From contig JAGHRT010000017.1 of NCBI GenBank assembly GCA_018066245.1, forward strand, positions 1 through 64,000: DNA of 64,000 nt, given 5' to 3'. Shown here one piece after another: positions 42,149 through 49,365 of the stretch (position 1 is the stretch's first letter; every line of letters begins with the position of its first letter). Origin of the DNA: Candidatus Equimonas faecalis. Lineage in GTDB: Bacteria > Bacteroidota > Bacteroidia > Bacteroidales > Bacteroidaceae. A program made the position numbers and the translations under genes. The notes under the pieces were generated by a model. It was not told where the DNA came from. It saw only the letters and a program-made list of their open reading frames with translations, and ran no database searches.

Positions 42149-42781
42149 TCACAGGGCGAGAAGGGCCTTAAACAGGGCGTTGGCATCGCGTTTCTTATAC
42201 TTCGTCTCGTCTATCTCGGTGCGCGTGGCCCATTGCCTTTCGTTGCTGATTTCCGTGAGCGACATATTGAAGCCTGCTTCCTTGGAGGCTGTGCGGAAGC
42301 GTACCTGATGGTTGGAGGGAATCTTGTGGCGGTTCACCTTGCCGAAGGCGGAGTAGGTCCAGCTCAACTGGCTGTCGGTGCGCCCCGCCATGTTGTCGCC
42401 CCAAAACAGGGCCTGGATTTCCCTGAAGCCCATCTGGCGCTCGCTGAGGGCGGCGATGTCGGCATAGGGGGCGCGGACGTATTGCTTGTTCACGCGGTCG
42501 ATGAGCAGCACCGTGTCGGGCGTGAACTCCAGCGTGCCGACATTCATGCCGAGCAGTACGAGGTTGAGCTGCACCACGTCGTCGCGCAGCATTCTCAGCC
42601 TGCCGGAGCAACTGAGGTCTTCGCCGATGAGTTCCACGCCTGCCCGAGCCGACACGGCTTCGGGCAGCGACACGACGTCGGCGGGGCTTGTGCCGCCTGT
42701 CGTGGGGGAAGTGGCGTTTTGGCTTCCGTGGCAACCGGCCATCAGCAGGACGGCGAGGAGGAGGTATAGGGTGTGCTTCAT
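42149..42781 (-). CDS. DUF4292 lipoprotein
   Basis: A 210-residue lipoprotein: the signal ends in LLMAGC with Cys17 as the lipidated residue. The rest matches the DUF4292 pattern of Bacteroidales (SCSGRLRMLRDDVVQLNLVL, then LLGMNVGTLEFTPDTVLLID, then VNKQYVRAPYADIAAL), resembling LolA-like half-barrels that bind lipids. The function is not established. It is the middle gene of the TPR / DUF4292 / EnvC group; start spacing to EnvC is 22 bp. The repeat array 42805-42913 lies just upstream. Confidence 0.8.
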   Translation of the reverse strand: MKHTLYLLLAVLLMAGCHGSQNATSPTTGGTSPADVVSLPEAVSARAGVELIGEDLSCSGRLRMLRDDVVQLNLVLLGMNVGTLEFTPDTVLLIDRVNKQYVRAPYADIAALSERQMGFREIQALFWGDNMAGRTDSQLSWTYSAFGKVNRHKIPSNHQVRFRTASKEAGFNMSLTEISNERQWATRTEIDETKYKKRDANALFKALLAL

Positions 42782-42804
42782 GGTCGGGTAGGGATGGTTG
42801 TTCG

Positions 42805-42913
42805 TGGTCTATAGGGTGGCTGTTCTTAGTCCGCCGATAGTTTTTCCTGTCGTATAGGGCAGTGCGGCTTAGTCTATAGGATAATTTCTCTTGGTCTTTA
42901 GGGCTGGAGTTTC
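42805..42913. repeat. Array 7: mixed 22- and 21-bp units between the TPR and DUF4292 genes
   Basis: Units at 42805 (22), 42827 (21, core TAGTCCGCCGATAG), 42848 (22), 42870 (22) and 42892 (22). The 21-bp unit has its GC core inverted (TCCGCCGA rather than TCGGCGGA) inside the same flanks. It separates two genes usually close together. Confidence 0.88.
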
Positions 42914-42968
42914 TCTCCCTTGTGCGGTTTTCTTTCTCCTATGAATGAGTTTGTTGAAGTCCTTCACT

Positions 42969-44402
42969 TCATTTCTTTCTTGAACGGGGCGGTTTGCCCT
43001 TTCCCGCCCCCTCTCGGATGAGGCGCTGGTGTTCGGAGAGTTCCTCGTCGGGGACGTCGCTCAACTCCACGGCCCGGTTGATGTAGCGCAGGGCTTCGCG
43101 GTCGCGCCCCATGCAATGCAGAATCCAGGCGTAGGTGTCGAGAAACGTAATGCTTTCGGGCTCTTCCTCCAAGGTGCGGCGGCTCAGTTCCTCGGCACGC
43201 TGGAGGTTGCGCCCCAGCTGCGAGAGCTGGTAGGCGTAGTTGTTGAGCATCATCACGTCGGTGGAGTCCATCTGGATGGCCGTCTCGTAGGCTTCCACCG
43301 AGGCTTCGGTGTTGTTCAGGTTGGTGTAGATGTCGCCGCATAGGCCGTAGAGGCGCGGAGCCATGGGGTCGTCGGACGGGAGCTGCACCGTGTTGATGCC
43401 CCTTTGGCAGGCATCGAGGGCTTTCAGCGTGTCGCCGAGGCTGAAGTGGCCGAGGGCTTCGTAGAAGTAGTAGCTCAGGAAGTCGGGCTCAAAGGCTTCG
43501 CCTTCGGCGCAAAGCTTCACGATTTGCTGCGACTGCTCCCGTTCCTGCTCCTCCGTCCAGAGGCTGACAGTGTCCACAATGACCGTGTCGGTTTCCAGCG
43601 CGAGGGTGTCGTCCATGACTGCGGTGTCGGCCACTGCCTGTTCGGAAAGCCTGATGGTCGCTATGAGGGCTTGGCGCAGGGCCTTCACCTTGTCGTAGTA
43701 GCGGGGCGTGCCTTTCAGTTTCTCCTTAATGCGTTCGGGCGTGGAGGGGTCCGGCATAGCCTTCACAAGGAGAGAGTCGTAGGTGGCCTCAGCCAGTTCG
43801 CGCCGCCCCATGCAGTCGTAAATCTCAAACCGCTCCCACGCCGTCATGGCGTCGGGCTCGTCCAACTGCTCCATACGCTCCACCGTGGCCAAGGCTTGCG
43901 GGTATTGCGCCTGTATCTTGTAGAGTTGCACAAGCAGGCCCAGATCGCCATAGCCCGGGCGCGGCTCGCGGCAAATCCTTTCGTAGAGGCGCGTAGCCCC
44001 TGCGTAGTCGCCACGGCTCAGCAGGTGGTCGGCCAGCCTCTCGCGGATGGTGGCGTTGGCCGTATCGGTGCGGTAGGCCCGGCGCAGGAGCGAGTCGCCC
44101 TCTGCCACCCAGGCGCTGTCGATAAGCGCCGATGCTGCCAGCTTGAGGTTGGCCATGTCGTAGAGGGCCGCCGTGTGGTCGGGCGCAATGCGGAGGCATT
44201 CGTTCAGAAGCTCAAAGGCGGCGTCGGGATGCCCCGCCATGCGCTGGCATACTGCCGACATGTACAGCGCACTCAGCACCGTGTCGGTCCTTTCCGTCCG
44301 GCTCTTGCGCTCCTGGGCGGACTGCCGCAGGGCAGGCCTGCCGGCCACAGCCGTCAGCGCTACGAGGGCCAGCAGTATGTAGGCGACTTTTCTGAGCATC
44401 AT
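42969..44402 (-). CDS. TPR-repeat protein with N-terminal signal or anchor
   Basis: A 477-residue protein with a hydrophobic N-terminus (about 4-21) and TPR motifs at about 42-110 (SALYMSAVCQRMAGHPDAAF, LNECLRIAPDHTAALYDMA), 125-210 and 325-460 (LYGLCGDIYTNLNNTEASVE, ALRYINRAVEL). Between them, about 235-300 is acidic and less regular. In Bacteroidales a TPR gene commonly precedes the DUF4292 and EnvC-like genes, which suggests a shared envelope role. The start overlaps the dGTPase stop as ATGA. Confidence 0.8.
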   Translation of the reverse strand: MMLRKVAYILLALVALTAVAGRPALRQSAQERKSRTERTDTVLSALYMSAVCQRMAGHPDAAFELLNECLRIAPDHTAALYDMANLKLAASALIDSAWVAEGDSLLRRAYRTDTANATIRERLADHLLSRGDYAGATRLYERICREPRPGYGDLGLLVQLYKIQAQYPQALATVERMEQLDEPDAMTAWERFEIYDCMGRRELAEATYDSLLVKAMPDPSTPERIKEKLKGTPRYYDKVKALRQALIATIRLSEQAVADTAVMDDTLALETDTVIVDTVSLWTEEQEREQSQQIVKLCAEGEAFEPDFLSYYFYEALGHFSLGDTLKALDACQRGINTVQLPSDDPMAPRLYGLCGDIYTNLNNTEASVEAYETAIQMDSTDVMMLNNYAYQLSQLGRNLQRAEELSRRTLEEEPESITFLDTYAWILHCMGRDREALRYINRAVELSDVPDEELSEHQRLIREGAGKGKPPRSRKK

Positions 44403-45733
44403 ACCATCGGGAGCGAATGACCGTTGATTTTGCGGTAAAGGTCAAGGGCGTAAACGTCCGTCATCCCGCTGAGGTAATCCAGCACCGCCATGACCCGTGT
44501 GCTGAGGTCGTCGGCTCGCAGCTCGTACTGGCTGGAGGCTTGGTTCAGAAGCAGGCGCGAGTAAGCCTTGTCGGGGTGCGTGACGGCCTCGGTTACCTGT
44601 TCGAGGAGCGTATATATAATATGGTAGCCCGCAAGGTCGATGTCGGTAACCTCTTTGCAGTTGTAGATGCGGCTGACGGCCACTTTCTGGCAACGGGCGT
44701 AGGCTTGCTGCAAAGGCTCGGGCAGGTGGTCGATGAGCGCTCCTTGGAACTGTCCGCTCAGTATGAGGGATTCGTTGTCGATAAAGAGCTTCACGCACGC
44801 CGACTCCAGGGCTCCGATGACGCATGAGCGGTAATAGACCATCTGGTCGTTGAGGTCGGTGCAGCCGGGATAGGCATTTCTCATTTGTTCCTGCACGTCG
44901 GCGGGGAAGAAGTCGAGGAGCAGTTGGCTGGCTTCGTCGTAGGAGAGCAGGCGGAGCTTGAATGCGTCCTCGATGTCCATAATCTCGTAGCAAATATCGT
45001 CGGCCGCCTCCACAAGATACACCAGCGGGTGCCGCGCAAAGCGCACGCCGTCGGCATTGCACTGTATTTCCGTCAGCCCCAGTTCACGCGCTATGCGGAG
45101 GTAGTCCTCACGCTCGGCGGTGAAGAAGCCGAACTTGCTTTTCGTGCCGCACAGGTTGCTGCTGTAGGGGTACTTCACGATGCTGGCCAGCGTGCTGTAG
45201 GTGAGCACGAAGCCGCCTTTCCTGCGTCCTGCAAACTGGTGGGTGAGCAGGCGGAAGGTGTTGGCGTTGCCGTCGAAGTTCACTATGTCGGCCCAGACCG
45301 CCGGGGGGAGCATCCCCTTCAGGATTTGTCCCTTGCCCTCGCTGAAGTAGCTGCGTATGGCCCGCTCTCCGCTGTGGCCGAAGGGGGGGTTGCCCATGTC
45401 GTGGGCGAGGCAGGCCGCACTGACGATGGCCCCGATGCTCTGGAAGTCGGCTTCGGGAGCCTGATCGGGGTGGAGGCGCAGAAGTTCGCTGCCCACGTCG
45501 TTGCCAAGGGAGCGCCCCACGCTGCTCACCTCAAGGGAGTGCGTCAGGCGGTTATGGACGAACACGCTGCCGGGCAGGGGAAAAACCTGCGTCTTGTTTT
45601 GCATTCGGCGGAAGGCCGAACTGAAAATCAGGCGGTCGTATTCCCGTTGGAACTCGGGGCGGCGTTCTGTAGGGCCGGCCTTCACGCCTTCTTTGCCAAG
45701 GCGCTTCGACGATATGAGTTGCTGCCAATTCAT
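44399..45733 (-). CDS. dGTPase-like deoxynucleoside triphosphohydrolase
   Basis: A 444-residue HD-domain enzyme that removes triphosphate from dNTPs. Metal ligands are in RLTHSLEVS (His65) and CLAHDMGNPPFGHSGE (His111, Asp112), with a later Asp in VEAADDICYEIMDIEDA. The N-terminus QREYDRLIFSSAFRRMQNKTQVF (in two parts, about 29-51) is typical of Dgt. ATG 45733 matches the family start and lies just downstream of a -7 box; the frame is open about 100 bases further upstream. The gene stands between the dUTPase (divergent) and the TPR gene. The preferred dNTP is unknown. Confidence 0.9.
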   Translation of the reverse strand: MNWQQLISSKRLGKEGVKAGPTERRPEFQREYDRLIFSSAFRRMQNKTQVFPLPGSVFVHNRLTHSLEVSSVGRSLGNDVGSELLRLHPDQAPEADFQSIGAIVSAACLAHDMGNPPFGHSGERAIRSYFSEGKGQILKGMLPPAVWADIVNFDGNANTFRLLTHQFAGRRKGGFVLTYSTLASIVKYPYSSNLCGTKSKFGFFTAEREDYLRIARELGLTEIQCNADGVRFARHPLVYLVEAADDICYEIMDIEDAFKLRLLSYDEASQLLLDFFPADVQEQMRNAYPGCTDLNDQMVYYRSCVIGALESACVKLFIDNESLILSGQFQGALIDHLPEPLQQAYARCQKVAVSRIYNCKEVTDIDLAGYHIIYTLLEQVTEAVTHPDKAYSRLLLNQASSQYELRADDLSTRVMAVLDYLSGMTDVYALDLYRKINGHSLPMV

Positions 45734-45756
45734 TTGCGTAATCCGGTTTGAGCCTA

Positions 45757-45764
45757 CAAAGTTA
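45757..45764 (-). promoter_or_regulatory. Probable -7 box (TAACTTTG) of the dGTPase gene
   Basis: On the minus strand TAACTTTG lies 23 bp upstream of the ATG at 45733, giving a short leader. No good TTTG was seen at the -33 position. Confidence 0.4.
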
Positions 45765-45927
45765 AGCATTTTCTCGCACTTATTCCCCTTTTTCGAAGAA
45801 AAACTGCGCCGAGCCTCGTTTTTTCGCCTGTTCAAGCCTTGCTTCCTCCTGCTTTTCGCTTTTCCATCTGCCCGATGCTCATCCCTCTCCGGCGGCGAGG
45901 AGGGGCGCCCGGCTGGATGGTTTTCAC

Positions 45928-46015
45928 TAGTGTATAGGCTAGTTTTTTCTAGAGTATAGGCTAGTTTTTTCTAGAGTATAGACTAGTTTTTTCTAGTGTA
46001 TAGAGTAGGGCGTGT
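45928..46015. repeat. Array 8: four 22-bp units between the divergent dGTPase and dUTPase genes
   Basis: Units at 45928, 45950, 45972 and 45994. The core is TAG(T/A)GTATAGGCTAG with a TTTTTTC tail; CTAG-TGTATAGG-CTAG is an exact 4-bp inverted repeat, extended to AAAACTAG/CTAGTTTT in part. The rest of the 45765-46190 gap holds a GAAAGGGAGG-type segment and no recognisable gene. Confidence 0.92.
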
Positions 46016-46190
46016 GGTCGGTAAGGGCTTGAAATCAGGGGTATAGACCTCTGCCGAGCAGCCCTCTGCCAAACGCTCCGCTCCTGCCTTCTCCCGCCAC
46101 GAAAGGGAGGCTGCGCAAAAAAATCGGTGCGCCGGCATAATTTTTAAGCTTTTTTAGAGTTATAGAATGTGTAAAGCCCCTTTCACGACC

Positions 46191-46625
46191 ATGACCATTG
46201 AAGTAATCAATCGTTCACACCACGCTCTTCCGGCCTATGCCACGCCGCTCAGTGCCGGCCTTGACCTGCGGGCCAACCTTGAAGCTCCCGTTACGCTCCA
46301 GCCCATGGAGCGCCGCCTCATTCCCACAGGACTTTTCATCGCCCTGCCCGCCGGCTATGAGGCGCAGGTGCGGCCCCGTTCCGGCCTGGCCCTGAAACAT
46401 GGCCTTACGGTGCTCAACGCCCCGGGCACGATAGATGCCGACTACCGTGGCGAAGTGGGCGTTGTCCTTATCAACCAGTCGGAGCAGCCCTTTACCATTG
46501 AGGACGGCGAGCGGGTGGCGCAACTCGTCGTGGCACGCCACGAACAGGTGGAATGGCGCCCCGTGGAACAACTCGCCGACACCGAGCGCGGTGCGGGGGG
46601 CTTCGGCCACTCTGGAAGGGAGTAG
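46191..46625 (+). CDS. dut: dUTP diphosphatase
   Basis: A 144-residue trimeric dUTPase that hydrolyses dUTP to dUMP, keeping uracil out of DNA. All five family motifs are present: AGLDLRA (22-28), [11 protein letters not shown] (61-71), [15 protein letters not shown] (76-90, with the catalytic Asp), ERVAQLV (107-113) and [10 protein letters not shown] (133-142). ATG 46191 (MTIEVINRS) matches the family start; an upstream ATG at 46167 would add eight unmatched residues. Next to a dNTP triphosphohydrolase on the other strand. Confidence 0.95.
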   Translation: MTIEVINRSHHALPAYATPLSAGLDLRANLEAPVTLQPMERRLIPTGLFIALPAGYEAQVRPRSGLALKHGLTVLNAPGTIDADYRGEVGVVLINQSEQPFTIEDGERVAQLVVARHEQVEWRPVEQLADTERGAGGFGHSGRE

Positions 46626-46712
46626 ATGAGATAAGTGTAGCACGAAGAGTAATTTGACCCTCCCTCCGATTCGTCTGTCTGCCCATTAGTTCCTACTCAC
46701 ATTCCCTCGCTG

Positions 46713-48146
46713 ATGACTGCGCCTACGAAGAAATCCGTTTTCCGTGCCACGTCGCTCATGGGCGGCGTGCAGGTGCTCACCATCCTCATCAACATTGTCC
46801 GCAACAAGCTGGCGGCTGTGCTTATCGGAGCGGCGGGCATGGGCCTCGCCGACCTGTATAGCCGCACGGCCGACTTCCTTTCGCAAGCCACCAGCTTCGG
46901 CATAGGCATCTCCTCGGTACGCCGCCTTGCCGCTATGCACGAAGCCGGCAACCAGCGGGAATGTGCGCATTACGTCAGGCTCATCCGCACGCTCACCCTT
47001 TGGCTGGCCGCCCTCGGTGCAGTAGTGTGCCTTGTGGCCGCCCCCCTCCTCAGCCGCTGGAGCGTGGGCGGAAGCAGCATTACCCCGGGTTTCTGGAAAC
47101 TGGCCGCAATGGTGGCTTTCATTACGCTGGCTGCCGGCGAAACGGCCATACTCAAGGCTACCCAGCAACTTCGCAAAATTGCCGTAAACACCACACTCAG
47201 CGCCGTAGCCACGCTCGCTTACGCCGCTGCATTCTACACGGCTTTCGGTATGCGCGGTATCATTCCCGTGCTCATCCTGTCGTCTGCCACGGTGTGGCTG
47301 CTCACGCTCCGCAGCACACTCCAAAACTTCCCGCTGGCCCTGCTCCGTCCCCGCAGGGATTTCTTCCGCCGCAGCCGGAGCGTACTGGCCATGGGGCTGG
47401 CCCTTGTGAGTGCCGGCATCCTGGGCAGCGGCAGCGAAATGGTCATCCGTTCTTTCGTTATTTCCCACGGTTCCCTCGCCGACGCAGGTCTCTATGCCGC
47501 AGGCCTGACGCTCACAGTGAGCTACGCACGCATCATTTTCTCAGCGATGGATGCCGATTACTACCCGCGACTTTCCGCTGCCATTACTTCGCCCACGTTT
47601 CTCTCGGCGACCGTCAATCGGCAAATAGACGTGCTGGTGCTTATGATGGCTCCGTTCCTCATTCTCTTTGCCCTCGTGCTGCCTGTCGCCGTGCGGGTGC
47701 TCTACGCCCCTGAATTTATGGCGGTCGAACCTATGGTACTTCTCGCTCTCGGCTACATGCTGTTCAAGTCCGTATATTCCCCCATGGCCTACCTCCCCCT
47801 GGCGGCCGGCCACTCGCGCGTATATCTTATAATGGAGTTGAGCTACGACGTGGTGTTCTGCCTGCTCGTCATTCTGGGCTACACCTTCTTCGGCCTGCCG
47901 GGCACGGGCGTGGCCCTCTCGGTGGCCAACGCCCTCGACCTCCTGGCCCTGTGGACCTTCTACCACCACCGCTATAAATACAGCCTTGAACGCGCCACGC
48001 TCCTCCGCGCCGCCTTTCAAGCCGTCCTCTTGGCGGCCACGCTTGCCCTCTGCCTGTCTGCGCCCTCCCTCGTGATGCGCTGCACCGTGGGCGGCGGGCT
48101 TTTCGCCCTCTCGCTGGCCTATTCCGTGTATTCCTATAAAAGATGA
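46713..48146 (+). CDS. Wzx-type polysaccharide flippase
   Basis: A 477-residue membrane protein with about twelve to fourteen hydrophobic segments and the start of O-antigen/oligosaccharide flippases (SLMGGVQVLTILINIVRNKL, then AAGMGLADLYSRTADFLSQA). Such proteins move lipid-linked glycan units across the inner membrane. It overlaps the following glycosyltransferase gene by 4 bp (ATGA), so the two are translated together, pointing to one small glycan pathway; no other polymer gene is adjacent. Start at ATG 46713, 87 bp after dut. Confidence 0.85.
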   Translation: MTAPTKKSVFRATSLMGGVQVLTILINIVRNKLAAVLIGAAGMGLADLYSRTADFLSQATSFGIGISSVRRLAAMHEAGNQRECAHYVRLIRTLTLWLAALGAVVCLVAAPLLSRWSVGGSSITPGFWKLAAMVAFITLAAGETAILKATQQLRKIAVNTTLSAVATLAYAAAFYTAFGMRGIIPVLILSSATVWLLTLRSTLQNFPLALLRPRRDFFRRSRSVLAMGLALVSAGILGSGSEMVIRSFVISHGSLADAGLYAAGLTLTVSYARIIFSAMDADYYPRLSAAITSPTFLSATVNRQIDVLVLMMAPFLILFALVLPVAVRVLYAPEFMAVEPMVLLALGYMLFKSVYSPMAYLPLAAGHSRVYLIMELSYDVVFCLLVILGYTFFGLPGTGVALSVANALDLLALWTFYHHRYKYSLERATLLRAAFQAVLLAATLALCLSAPSLVMRCTVGGGLFALSLAYSVYSYKR

Positions 48147-49093
48147 AATTCTCCATACTTGTAGCCGCCTACAACGCCCAGAAGTATCTTCCACGCTGCC
48201 TCGACTCGCTCTTCCAGCAGACAGAGCAGAGCCTGCAGGTTATAGTGATTGACGACTGTTCTACGGACGATTCCCTTCAGGTGGAACAAAGCTATACCAA
48301 AGTACGCGACAACTGCGTCCTCGTGCTGCATACGCCGCACAACAGCGGGCAGGCTGAAGCCCGCAACTTGGGTCTGAAATACGCCGTGGGCGAGCTTACG
48401 CTCATGGTCGATGCCGATGACTGGCTGGCCCCCGATTGCCTGGAGCAAATCTGGCGGACTTACACCTCCGCCCCCGACATTGACGCCGTGCCCATGCGTC
48501 TGCGCCTCGTGGCCGGCGACGGGATGGAGCAGGAGTGGAACGACCCGTCGCAGCTGCCCGTCATCATGACCGGCACGCAGGCCTGTGCCTACACGCTCAG
48601 CCGCAAGCTCCACGGGCTCTACGCCGTGCGCACCTCACTCCACCAGGAGTTCCCCTTCGACACCTCCTCGCGCCTCTATTCCGACGACAACACCACCTAT
48701 ATCCACTACCTCCACTCCCGCAAGGTGGCCCGCTCCGAGGGCATCTACTACTACCGCCAGCACGCGGCCAGCGCCACGCACCAGTACGGCCTCTCGCGCC
48801 TCATGTTCCTCCGGGCCAACATGTCGCTCCGCCTCCAGTTGGAGCAGTACGGCTGCGACGACGACATACTCCGCCTCTGCGAGGAGCATTGCTGGAACAA
48901 CTATCTCGGCATCTACCGCGAAATGCAGGAACTGCGCCGCTCCGACTTCCTCACCGAGGAGCAGGAGGACGAAATCCGCACCACCTTGGACGAAGCCTAC
49001 CATGCCCTGCGCCTCGACCGCCTCGGCAAAAAGCGGCTGCCCTTTGCCCTTTTCCAACTGGAGCAGAAGGCCATCATGACGGTGAAGCGCTGA
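48143..49093 (+). CDS. Family 2 glycosyltransferase
   Basis: A 316-residue GT-A fold transferase: FSILVAAYNAQKYLPRCLDS at the N-terminus, VIDDCSTDDS (about 35-44), NSGQAEARNLGL and VDADDW with the DxD-type metal/nucleotide site (90-93). The C-terminal 110 residues are helical and family-variable. It transfers a sugar from a nucleotide donor to an acceptor that cannot be read from sequence. Coupled by ATGA overlap to the flippase gene. Confidence 0.88.
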   Translation: MKFSILVAAYNAQKYLPRCLDSLFQQTEQSLQVIVIDDCSTDDSLQVEQSYTKVRDNCVLVLHTPHNSGQAEARNLGLKYAVGELTLMVDADDWLAPDCLEQIWRTYTSAPDIDAVPMRLRLVAGDGMEQEWNDPSQLPVIMTGTQACAYTLSRKLHGLYAVRTSLHQEFPFDTSSRLYSDDNTTYIHYLHSRKVARSEGIYYYRQHAASATHQYGLSRLMFLRANMSLRLQLEQYGCDDDILRLCEEHCWNNYLGIYREMQELRRSDFLTEEQEDEIRTTLDEAYHALRLDRLGKKRLPFALFQLEQKAIMTVKR

Positions 49094-49205
49094 CGGCCCC
49101 TCTGCCACCTGCGGGCCACGGCCTATGCAGGAGCCTTTCCTGCCGTATAAAGCCCCTTCCCCCATCCTCCCTTAAAGCGAGAGTGCCGGCGAGGCGGCTT
49201 TTTTA

Positions 49206-49291
49206 TAGTCCGCCGACAGGGGAAATTAGTCCGCCGACAGTTTTTCCTCCCTTATAGGACAGTTTTTCCTTCCGTATAGTAGAGTTGCAAG
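49206..49291. repeat. Array 9: two 21-bp and two 22-bp units between convergent genes
   Basis: Units at 49206 and 49227 (TAGTCCGCCGACAG, 21 bp), 49248 and 49270 (TTATAGGACAG and CGTATAGTAGAG, 22 bp). An isolated degenerate unit (TGCCGTATAAAG) is at 49141-49162, followed by a CTCCCTTAAAG-type segment. It lies between the GT2 stop and the C10 protease stop. Confidence 0.85.
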
Positions 49292-49304
49292 CGCCCGGCA
49301 TACA

Positions 49305-49336
49305 AAGAAAGCCTCCCTTTGCGGGGAGGCTTTCTT
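49305..49336. terminator. Bidirectional terminator between GT2 and C10 protease genes
   Basis: AAGAAAGCCTCCC (49305-49317) pairs with GGGAGGCTTTCTT (49324-49336) across a short TTTGCG-type loop, with A/T-rich flanks on both sides. Confidence 0.85.
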
Positions 49337-49365
49337 ATTAGTGGGCGCGTGTGCCTCGGCAGGGC

